Positions 5,290 to 12,104 of a stretch of 12,104 bases of DNA are shown one piece after another; within the stretch, counting starts at the first letter, position 1; every line of letters begins with the position of its first letter. Below the pieces are notes generated by a model, which was not told where the DNA came from, did not search any database, and was given only the letters and a program-made list of their open reading frames with translations. The translations under genes were made by a program, and so were the position numbers. The DNA lies in assembly GCA_018644785.1 (NCBI GenBank), contig JABGPV010000159.1, positions 1 through 12,104 on the forward strand, read 5' to 3'. The stretch is from Deltaproteobacteria bacterium (GTDB taxonomy: Bacteria > Desulfobacterota > DSM-4660 > Desulfatiglandales > Desulfatiglandaceae).

Positions 5290-6036
5290 ATGGACATCAC
5301 CCTCAGAATCAAACGGTTCAACCCAGAAACCGAGAATGAACCCCGTTACCAGGACTTTCTTGTGGAAGCGGAACCCAATGAGCGAATCCTGGATGCCCTC
5401 ATACGCATCAAACGATTTCAGGACGGGACACTGGGGTTTCGAAAGAGCTGTGCCCACGGGGTCTGCGGATCAGACGCCATGCGCATCAACGGTAAAGATC
5501 GTCTCGCCTGCAAGACCCTGGTACGGGATGTGGCCCCGAAAGGGGAAGAAACCATTCTGATTGAACCACTTCGGCATCTTCCGGTTCAGCGGGACCTGAT
5601 TGTAGACCAGGCGGGGTTTTTTAAACGCTACCGTTCGGTTAAACCTTTTCTCATCAACGAAGCGTCGCCTGAGGAACGTGAATGGCGGCAATCCCCGGAA
5701 GAACGGATGGCTTTTGACGATGCCACCAACTGCATTCTCTGTTCCGCCTGTTTTTCCGCCTGCCCTGTCCTGGAAGAGAACCCGGCATTTCTGGGACCTT
5801 CAGCGGTTATCCAGGCCTTTCGATTTCTGGCGGACAGCCGGGACCGAGGTTTCAAAGAACGTCTGCCGGCGCTCGATGCACGCGACGGCGTATGGCCCTG
5901 CCAAAATCACTTTGAATGCACCAGGGTCTGCCCCCGCTCCATCAAAATTACCAAAAGAATCAACGAAACCAAAAGGATGATTCAGGCACATCACAAATCA
6001 ACCGGGCAGAATGCTTCACCTACCCCCAAACCGTAA
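5290..6036 (+). CDS. sdhB: Succinate dehydrogenase iron-sulfur subunit (E. coli-type SdhB)
   Basis: A 248-residue electron-transfer subunit that carries electrons from the SdhA FAD towards quinone. The start at 5290 follows GAGGAAAA; the frame opens earlier at 5236 but that part overlaps sdhA. The [2Fe-2S] ligands are C54, C59, D62 and C74, with Asp as third ligand as in E. coli SdhB. CILCSACFSACP (C148, C151, C154, C158) and C204, C210, C214 supply the [4Fe-4S] and [3Fe-4S] centres with normal spacing. The fold appears complete, followed by a short polar, proline-rich tail. Quinone reduction normally needs SdhC/SdhD, and the gene that follows is a nuclease, so the anchors must come from elsewhere or the complex works differently. 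Confidence 0.93.
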   Translation: MDITLRIKRFNPETENEPRYQDFLVEAEPNERILDALIRIKRFQDGTLGFRKSCAHGVCGSDAMRINGKDRLACKTLVRDVAPKGEETILIEPLRHLPVQRDLIVDQAGFFKRYRSVKPFLINEASPEEREWRQSPEERMAFDDATNCILCSACFSACPVLEENPAFLGPSAVIQAFRFLADSRDRGFKERLPALDARDGVWPCQNHFECTRVCPRSIKITKRINETKRMIQAHHKSTGQNASPTPKP

Positions 6037-6057
6037 AGAAAAAGGCGGCACGACCCC

Positions 6058-6927
6058 ATGAAAAAATTTGTTTTCACCCCTAAACTGGGCTGGTCGGTCA
6101 GCCGGTACAACCTGTTTGAAACCTGCAAGCGTCAATATTATTACAACTACTACGCCAAATACCACCCCGAATACCCCGTCAAGAAAATCCTTGCGTTAAA
6201 AAAAATGACCTCCATTCCCCTGGAAGTCGGAAACATCGTTCACGACATCAACAAAACGCTCCTTGAAAGGCTCAAGATAACGGCAAAAGATATCGACAAG
6301 GCGCGTTTTTTTGATTATGCCAGAAAAACGACCCAGGCGTATGTTCAATCCAAAACCTTTCAGGAAGTTTATTACAGCCGCATGAAGTCCGTTGGCACCG
6401 AAAGGGTTTTCGAAAAGGTCCGAATCTCCCTTGAAAATTTTCTAAACAGTGACCGGCTGACCTGGTTGACTGATTTTGCAGTGCCCAAGAAAGATGAATG
6501 GCTCATTGAACCCCCCGGATACGGGGAAACCCGAATCGGAGGCATGAAGGCCTACTGCAAGGTGGATTTCCTGTTTCCGGTAAAGGATCGACTCTTTATC
6601 ATGGATTGGAAAACCGGTAAGCCCGACCCCAAAAAACATCGCAAGCAAATGGTGGGGTATGCTGCCTGGGCCACCTATCATTTTGAAAAGGATCCCGCTA
6701 AAATTTCTCCCATCGTCGCCTACCTGCATCCTCATTACAAAGAAAACGATATCACCGTAAATTCCTCTGATATCGAGGCATTCGCCAGACAGATCAGAAA
6801 AGAAACAGCTCATATGAATAAATTCTGTCAGGACGTCCAGAAAAATATTCCCAAGGATAAAGCACTCTTTACCCTCAAAAAGAGCAGGCTCTGCGATTAC
6901 TGTAACTTCAGGGCGCTCTGCGATTGA
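6058..6927 (+). CDS. PD-(D/E)XK nuclease, RecB/Cas4-like, with four-cysteine Fe-S signature
   Basis: A 289-residue protein of the RecB/Cas4-like nuclease superfamily (PDDEXK_1 type). The core motifs are in order: His62 in GNIVH, Asp170 in CKVDFLF, Asp183 and Lys185 in IMDWKTGKP, and QMVGY (Gln197, Tyr201). Cys23 (ETCKRQYYY) lies near the N-terminus and C279, C282 and C288 near the C-terminus (CDYCNFRALC), the layout of the [4Fe-4S] cluster of AddB and Cas4 nucleases. It should be a metal-dependent DNA nuclease in the cytoplasm. No helicase, cas1, cas2 or CRISPR array is near, so the usual partners are missing. It lies 21 nt after sdhB, and its TGA overlaps a TTG that could start cheR. All catalytic residues seem present. 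Its biological role is unknown. Confidence 0.85.
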   Translation: MKKFVFTPKLGWSVSRYNLFETCKRQYYYNYYAKYHPEYPVKKILALKKMTSIPLEVGNIVHDINKTLLERLKITAKDIDKARFFDYARKTTQAYVQSKTFQEVYYSRMKSVGTERVFEKVRISLENFLNSDRLTWLTDFAVPKKDEWLIEPPGYGETRIGGMKAYCKVDFLFPVKDRLFIMDWKTGKPDPKKHRKQMVGYAAWATYHFEKDPAKISPIVAYLHPHYKENDITVNSSDIEAFARQIRKETAHMNKFCQDVQKNIPKDKALFTLKKSRLCDYCNFRALCD

Positions 6928-6953
6928 AAAGGGGATATCCGGGTTTGGTTCCA

Positions 6954-7781
6954 ATGAATAGCGATCTAAAGCGGGTTTTAAATTACCTGAACAAAGAGAG
7001 AGGCTTTGACTTCTCCGGTTACCGCCCATCCATGGTCGAGCGCCGGATGGGGCAAAGATTGCCGCCCACAAAATGCACCGATATCCCTGAATACCTTGAA
7101 TACCTGAAACAACACCCCCATGAGCTCGACAACCTCGTGGATGTACTGACCATCAATGTCAGCAGGTTTTTCCGAAACACCCTTGCCTTCGATTATATAG
7201 CCGACAAAATACTCCCGGCCATTGTCTCTGACAAGTTGAGCGGTCAAGATCCTTCCCTGCGGATCTGGTCGGCCGGTTGCGCAACCGGTGAAGAACCCTA
7301 TTCCATGGCCATATTGATTCAGGAGCTTCAAAGAAAGGAAAAGCTCAAACTAAGCGTCAACATCTTTGCCACAGACATCGATGAAAGGGCCCTTAAAAGG
7401 GCAAAAAAAGCTATTTATCCCTATGCGAGCATCAAAAATATCAAGTACAGGCTGTTAAAACGATATTTTGAAGGCCAGGGGAAACGCTTCCAACTGAGCC
7501 AAAAAATACAAAAGATGGTGGCTTTTTCTCCCTATGATATTCTAGATAAAAGAAGTTATGCGCCCCCTGAAAGCGTGTTTGGCGAGTTTGACGTGACTTT
7601 CTGCAAAAACGTGCTAATATACTTTTCCCAAGAAAATCAGGGAATTATGTTTGAAAAGCTCCATCGGGCGCTTGCCAGGGGTGGCTATCTGGTGTTGGGA
7701 AGGGCAGAGATCCCCACAGAGAAATACAGGAACCGTTTTAGAAAGGTGAGTGAGTGTTGCCATATCTATCAGAAAAGATAA
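6954..7781 (+). CDS. cheR: CheR-type protein glutamate methyltransferase
   Basis: A 275-residue S-adenosylmethionine-dependent methyltransferase of the CheR family, which esterifies glutamates of chemoreceptors. The N-terminal helical domain (about 1-75) includes NVSRFFRN; the SAM-binding domain shows WSAGCATGEEPYSMAI (105-120), FATDIDERAL (138-147) and FDVTFCKNVLIYF (212-224), where the usual Arg of 'CRN' is Lys. The family-like start is ATG at 6954, but it has no clear ribosome site; a TTG at 6924 overlaps the nuclease stop by 4 nt (TTGA) and would add 10 residues by coupled translation. No CheB, CheA, CheW or receptor gene is in view. Two kinase genes follow, 49 nt downstream, so it may serve a signalling system other than chemotaxis. 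Confidence 0.88.
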   Translation: MNSDLKRVLNYLNKERGFDFSGYRPSMVERRMGQRLPPTKCTDIPEYLEYLKQHPHELDNLVDVLTINVSRFFRNTLAFDYIADKILPAIVSDKLSGQDPSLRIWSAGCATGEEPYSMAILIQELQRKEKLKLSVNIFATDIDERALKRAKKAIYPYASIKNIKYRLLKRYFEGQGKRFQLSQKIQKMVAFSPYDILDKRSYAPPESVFGEFDVTFCKNVLIYFSQENQGIMFEKLHRALARGGYLVLGRAEIPTEKYRNRFRKVSECCHIYQKR

Positions 7782-7830
7782 AACCCATACGGCATATATT
7801 TCTGTATTGCAATCACTGGGAGGAGTACTC

Positions 7831-10800
7831 ATGGACATGCTGAACAAAATAAGTATCAAGAACAGAATGATGTTTTCATTCGCGTTTACACTTGTTCTTT
7901 TTATTCTTTTTGCTGGTTTTTCAATAATTCAAATGAATGCATTGGGAGAATTGACCTCTACATTGTATGAGCACCCACTCCAAGTCTCAAATGCCGCACT
8001 AAAAGCAAAGGCGGGCGTCATCAGGATGCACAGGGGCATGAAAGATGTGTCCATGTCCAAGACCGAGATAGAATTAGGCCTGGCTATCCAAGCAGTTGTA
8101 AATGAAGAAAAAATTGTTTACCAGAATCTTGATATCGTAAAAATGCAGATTTTGGGAAAAGAAGGTAAAAAACTGGTTCAAGAGACCATAGAGCTGTTTG
8201 CGGGTTGGAAGCCGATCCGGGTAGAGGTGGAACAGCTTGTTTTACAAGGGAAAAAAGAAGCTGCCAACCGTATAACCAGGGGGAAAGGGGCAGATTACGT
8301 CTTTAACCTGGAAAGACAAATGGTGGAACTGACCGCTTATGCCATAAACAAGGCCGACGGGTTCATGGGGAGTGCAAAAGAGGTACAACAACGGGTCTTG
8401 AGGAACACGGTCATCTTTGTTGGCCTGGTGTCTCTCTTGTCGTTTCTCATCGCCTATTTTTTCATAAAAAGCATTACTTCCAATGTGTCTGGTTTAGAGG
8501 GTACGATGTCTGAAATCACCACAACCGGCAACCTCCTCAAAGCAAAACTTACCGGAAATAACGAGATCACGGAGATGGCCCAACATTTCAATAGAGTGAT
8601 CGATAGATTGCAGAGCCAGTTCTGGCTAAAGGGCGGCCAGACACAAATCAGTGAAGAGTTGTCCGGCGACATTTCGTATAACGACCTGCCTACCAAGAGC
8701 ATCAATTTTATTTCGAGATATGTGGAGGCGTGTACCGGAGCCTTTTATATCTGTGACGACGAACGTTCTTTGTGTGAATTGAAAGCATCGTATGCCTTTG
8801 TTGAGGGTGAGCACTTTTCCAGCGAATTTGAATTTGGAGAAGGGATTGTAGGTCAAGTCGCTATTGAAAAAAAACCTATTCTCCTCAAAGGCATAACCAG
8901 AGAAGAGGCCATGGTGAACACCGGCACTGTCAGTGAGCCTCCCAAGAGCATCTACGCCGTGCCACTGCTTTACGATAATAAACCATACGGAATATTGGAG
9001 GTCGCCTCTTTTGAAGAGATAGCCTCGCATAAAATAGAGTTTCTAAACATTGCTGCCGATATCGTTTCCATTGCCCTTTACACCGCTACCCAGAAAAAGC
9101 AGATTGTGGAATTGCTGGAATTAACACAAAGAGACAAGGAAGAGTTAGGGGCCCAGTCAGAGGAACTACAGTCCCAGACCCAAGAACTCCAGCAACAATC
9201 AGAGGAGTTAACGGAACAGAATGTGGAATTGGAGGCTCAGAGAGAGCAGGTTGAAGAGGCCAACCGGCTCAAAAGCGAGTTTCTATCCAATATGAGCCAC
9301 GAACTCCGGACCCCCCTCAACTCGGTCATGGCCCTTTCCCGGGTCCTCTTAATGCAAGCGAAAGATAAACTCTCTGAAGAAGAGCTGAATTATCTTGAGA
9401 TCATCCAGCGGAACGGTCAAAACCTTCTGTCACTGATTAATAACATCCTTGATCTCTCTAAGATAGAGGCGGGACGGATGGACGTAACCCCGAAATCATT
9501 CTCGGTCACCTCAACCATTGAAACAATTATGGAAAGGTTAGAGCCTGTTGCGGAAGAAAAGGGGATCCATATGAACCAGGAGATCCCTGATAATCTCCCC
9601 CAGATTGAAAGCGATGAAATCAGGGTGCACCAGATCCTCCAGAACCTTATGGGGAATGCGCTCAAATTTACAGACCAGGGAAACGTGACGGTTTCATCCC
9701 GCAGTGATGGAAAAAAGGTTCATATCCGGGTTGCAGACACCGGGATCGGGATCTCAGCAAAGGACCTGCCTCACATATTTCAAGAATTCAGACAGGTTGA
9801 CGGCACGTCATCCAGGTCCTATGAAGGAACAGGGCTTGGGCTGGCCATCGCCCACAGGGCCGCCGGGCTGTTGGGCGGAGAGCTGACAGTGCAAAGCACT
9901 CTCGGAAAGGGCTCCACATTTACGTTGATCCTGCCCGTGAAATGGACGGGTCTGATTCCCGTATCAGTACGCTTTGCCGTCACCGAACCCGTGAACAGGG
10001 ACCTGTTAATCGGCGAAATACACAAAATAGACAGGCCCGCCCCTCGCAGAATATTATTGGTGGAAGACAATGAAGCCGCGGTGATCCAGGTCAAAACCAT
10101 CCTTGAAAATGACGGGTATGTTGTGGATGTAGCCAATGGCGGCCAGGAGGCACTTGAGTATATGACGCAAGCCATCCCGAACGGCATCATCCTGGACCTG
10201 ATGATGCCCCGGATGGATGGTTTTGAAGTACTGGAAAAGCTCCGCAGCAGTAACACAACGGCCATGATTCCGGTCCTGGTTCTGACGGCCAAGGATCTGA
10301 CGCCCGGAGACCTTAAAAAGTTAACCGCCAATAACATTCAGCAGCTTATCCAAAAGGGGGACGTGGACCGGGAAGGGCTGTTGTTCAGGACCCGGTTGAT
10401 GCTTGGAGGAGAATCAGCAATCCCGCTTTCAGCGGTAAAACCCACAACCAGCACCCCGCAACCTCCAACTCGAAAATCGAAACCCGCTGAAACGAAGAGG
10501 GTAGATGGGACTCCCACCATCCTGGTGGTTGAAGACAACCCGGACAACATGACAACCATAAAGGCCATTTTAAAAGGCGCCTATAACATACTGGAAACAA
10601 CAGATGGAGAAGAAGGGTTCAATATGGCGCTTTCAGAGCCGCCCGACCTGATTCTTCTCGATATGCCCCTACCCAAGATGGCCGGTTTTACAGTGGTGAG
10701 AAAGCTTAAAGGGAGAAAGGACACCATGCATATCCCGGTTATTGCGCTCACTGCCCGTGCCATGAAGGGAGACAGGGAAAAGACCATTCAAGCAGGATGT

Positions 10801-10872
10801 GACGATTATGTTTCCAAGCCCGTTGATCCGGAAAAACTGATGGAAACAATTGAAAACCACCTGAGGAAATAG
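7831..10872 (+). CDS. Membrane-bound hybrid histidine kinase: HAMP-GAF-HisKA-HATPase-REC-REC
   Basis: A 1013-residue sensor kinase. The start at 7831 is chosen because GGGAGGAG lies 5 nt upstream; an in-frame GTG at 7750 overlaps cheR. Order: transmembrane helix 13-35, a periplasmic helical region of about 155 residues resembling four-helix-bundle receptor domains, transmembrane helix 193-213, HAMP about 212-265, GAF about 293-420, and a long coiled coil 421-480 rich in SEEL/QEL repeats. The kinase core has His490 (SNMSHELRTPLN), an N box (QNLMGNALKF), DTGIG (636-640) and GTGLGLA. Two receiver domains follow, with phosphoacceptors Asp789 (ILDLMMPRMDGF) and Asp944 (LLDMPLPKMAGF), and Lys842 and Lys996 as the usual lysines. 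All catalytic residues are present. No Hpt domain is seen. The ligand is unknown. The next kinase gene begins 2 nt after this stop. Confidence 0.92.
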   Translation: MDMLNKISIKNRMMFSFAFTLVLFILFAGFSIIQMNALGELTSTLYEHPLQVSNAALKAKAGVIRMHRGMKDVSMSKTEIELGLAIQAVVNEEKIVYQNLDIVKMQILGKEGKKLVQETIELFAGWKPIRVEVEQLVLQGKKEAANRITRGKGADYVFNLERQMVELTAYAINKADGFMGSAKEVQQRVLRNTVIFVGLVSLLSFLIAYFFIKSITSNVSGLEGTMSEITTTGNLLKAKLTGNNEITEMAQHFNRVIDRLQSQFWLKGGQTQISEELSGDISYNDLPTKSINFISRYVEACTGAFYICDDERSLCELKASYAFVEGEHFSSEFEFGEGIVGQVAIEKKPILLKGITREEAMVNTGTVSEPPKSIYAVPLLYDNKPYGILEVASFEEIASHKIEFLNIAADIVSIALYTATQKKQIVELLELTQRDKEELGAQSEELQSQTQELQQQSEELTEQNVELEAQREQVEEANRLKSEFLSNMSHELRTPLNSVMALSRVLLMQAKDKLSEEELNYLEIIQRNGQNLLSLINNILDLSKIEAGRMDVTPKSFSVTSTIETIMERLEPVAEEKGIHMNQEIPDNLPQIESDEIRVHQILQNLMGNALKFTDQGNVTVSSRSDGKKVHIRVADTGIGISAKDLPHIFQEFRQVDGTSSRSYEGTGLGLAIAHRAAGLLGGELTVQSTLGKGSTFTLILPVKWTGLIPVSVRFAVTEPVNRDLLIGEIHKIDRPAPRRILLVEDNEAAVIQVKTILENDGYVVDVANGGQEALEYMTQAIPNGIILDLMMPRMDGFEVLEKLRSSNTTAMIPVLVLTAKDLTPGDLKKLTANNIQQLIQKGDVDREGLLFRTRLMLGGESAIPLSAVKPTTSTPQPPTRKSKPAETKRVDGTPTILVVEDNPDNMTTIKAILKGAYNILETTDGEEGFNMALSEPPDLILLDMPLPKMAGFTVVRKLKGRKDTMHIPVIALTARAMKGDREKTIQAGCDDYVSKPVDPEKLMETIENHLRK

Positions 10873-10874
10873 TC

Positions 10875-12104
10875 ATGCCAAAATTATTGCTCATTGACGA
10901 CAAACAAGACAACCTCATCACCCTGTCCGCCATATTAAAGAACCTCATGGCGGACTGTCATGTGTTGACCGCGCAATCAGGCCGGGAAGGGATTGAAAAA
11001 GCGAAGGCCGAATCACCTGATACCATTTTGCTGGATATCAAAATGCCGGAAATGGATGGGTATGAAGTATGCAACAGATTGAAGGAGATTGAACAAACAA
11101 AGCACATCCCTGTTATTATGATTTCGGCAATCAAGACAGAATCCGAAGACCTTATTAAGGGTCTTGAGACCGGCGCAGATGCCTTTCTGGCCAAACCCAT
11201 TGATGAATATTTGCTGATTGCACAGGTCAAGACAGCGTTGCGAATCAAGAGAGCAGAAGATAAGTTGCGAAATCAAAAGGATCTGCTGGAAGAAATGGTG
11301 AAGGAGAGAACCCGGGCATTGCGAGAGAGCGAAGAAAAAATGAGGGCAATTCTAAGAGCTTCTCCTATTGGGATCGTTTTATCCATCAACAGAACGACAA
11401 ATTGGGGCAACAAGGCTTTCTTCCAGATGCTTAATCATGACGAGGATTCTCTGATCGGGCAAGACGCAAGGGCTTTTTACCCCGATGACGAGGAATATGA
11501 ACGGGCTGGCCGGGCGCTTTTCCCTTCTGTTACGGAATCCGGATCCAACGAAGTAGAAACACGATTGATGAGAAAAGATGGGACAGTCATTGATTGCTAT
11601 CTCCGAGCATGTCCCCTAGACCCCCATGACCCCGTCAAAGGACATATCGTAACCGTAAACGACATCTCTGAGTCCAAACGTCTTGAAGCCCAGCTCCAGC
11701 AGGCCCAGAAGATGGAGGCCGTCGGCACTTTAGCAGGTGGCATCGCCCATGACTTCAACAACATCCTTGGAGGGATTATGGGGTATGCGGAGCTGGCAAA
11801 GATGAAGGCGCCTGAAGGCAGAAACGTCATTGCTTACCTGGATAAGATAATAAAATCAAGCGACCGGGCAGCAGATCTGATTAAACAGATCCTGACCCTA
11901 AGCCGCCGGCACAAACGGAAACAAAAGCCTGTACAGATCAGACATATTGCCAAAGAGGCCCTTAACTTGCTTAGAGCCACACTCCCCACAACCATTGAAA
12001 TCCGAGAAAATCTGGCCAACGACTCAGGTGTTGTTAATGCAGATCCCACTCAGATGCATCAGGTGATTATGAATCTTGCCACCAACGCAGGCTATGCCAT
12101 GCAG
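10875..12104 (+). CDS. Receiver-PAS-histidine kinase (runs off the right edge)
   Basis: The first 410 codons of a soluble kinase, open to the end of the window. The receiver domain (1-120) has IDD, Asp54 in LLDIKMPEMDGYEV and Lys107 in LAKPID. A short coiled coil (125-155) leads to a PAS domain (about 155-265, ending VTVNDISESKRL). The kinase region begins QKMEAVGTLAGGIAHDFNN with His292, the NtrB-like HisKA form, and the N box is just entered (QVIMNLATNAGYAM). The ATP-binding domain's G boxes lie beyond the edge. The ribosome site GAGGAAAT overlaps the end of the preceding kinase gene, so translation is coupled. A kinase that starts with a receiver is likely to take phosphate from, or be tuned by, the hybrid kinase before it. 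A DNA-binding output may follow outside the window. Confidence 0.9.
   Translation, partial: MPKLLLIDDKQDNLITLSAILKNLMADCHVLTAQSGREGIEKAKAESPDTILLDIKMPEMDGYEVCNRLKEIEQTKHIPVIMISAIKTESEDLIKGLETGADAFLAKPIDEYLLIAQVKTALRIKRAEDKLRNQKDLLEEMVKERTRALRESEEKMRAILRASPIGIVLSINRTTNWGNKAFFQMLNHDEDSLIGQDARAFYPDDEEYERAGRALFPSVTESGSNEVETRLMRKDGTVIDCYLRACPLDPHDPVKGHIVTVNDISESKRLEAQLQQAQKMEAVGTLAGGIAHDFNNILGGIMGYAELAKMKAPEGRNVIAYLDKIIKSSDRAADLIKQILTLSRRHKRKQKPVQIRHIAKEALNLLRATLPTTIEIRENLANDSGVVNADPTQMHQVIMNLATNAGYAMQ

Noticed and set aside
6058..6927. Nuclease as a CRISPR-associated Cas4
   Set aside because: No cas1, cas2 or repeat-spacer array is present; RecB/Cas4-like is as far as the sequence goes.
6442..7071. 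209-codon minus-strand open frame
   Set aside because: It is antisense to the nuclease and the cheR start, both well supported; no domain is visible in it.

Overview
The window looks like chromosomal DNA of an anaerobic deltaproteobacterium, probably a sulfate reducer of the Desulfobacteraceae type. I infer this from the style of the proteins and the heavy load of sensor kinases; no marker gene proves it. It splits into an accessory left third (1 to about 2690), rich in fragments and AT-rich at its far left, and a right two thirds (2692-12104) holding seven intact, co-directional, tightly spaced genes.

Left part. An IS1634/IS4-type transposase runs in from the left edge and ends at 378. Its element end appears to have cut the 3' end of a minus-strand gene for a very small protein (388-534). 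A second small membrane protein (584-772) lies upstream of that. Next come a long palindrome (853-933) that pairs well only on the + strand, and a 72-codon minus-strand gene split by one in-frame TAA (953-1171). At 1262-1515 the start of a feoA-like ferrous-iron transport gene, with a strong ribosome site, is joined out of frame to the last part of a GGDEF (diguanylate cyclase) gene. A DtxR-family metal-dependent repressor (1692-2273, minus) follows. It has a clear sigma-70 promoter, an operator-like site in its leader and a terminator. Sites of the same form, TTAG-N6-CTAA, lie in front of the feoA remnant and of the broken small gene. Together they look like the remains of a small iron regulon around its repressor.

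Right part. The order is an alpha/beta hydrolase (monoacylglycerol lipase type), sdhA and sdhB of the E. coli type without membrane-anchor genes, a stand-alone RecB/Cas4-like PD-(D/E)XK nuclease with four cysteines, a CheR methyltransferase, a 1013-residue membrane-bound hybrid histidine kinase with two receiver domains, and a response regulator-PAS-histidine kinase that runs off the right edge. Gaps are 11, 10, 21, 26 (or a 4-nt overlap), 49 and 2 nt, so one transcript is plausible. The last three genes form a signalling module that contains no CheB, no chemoreceptor and no DNA-binding output protein.

No tRNA, rRNA, CRISPR array or complete mobile element was seen. The most unusual items are the feoA/GGDEF deletion scar with its operator set, the strand-asymmetric palindrome, the anchorless sdhAB, and the nuclease placed between respiratory and signalling genes.
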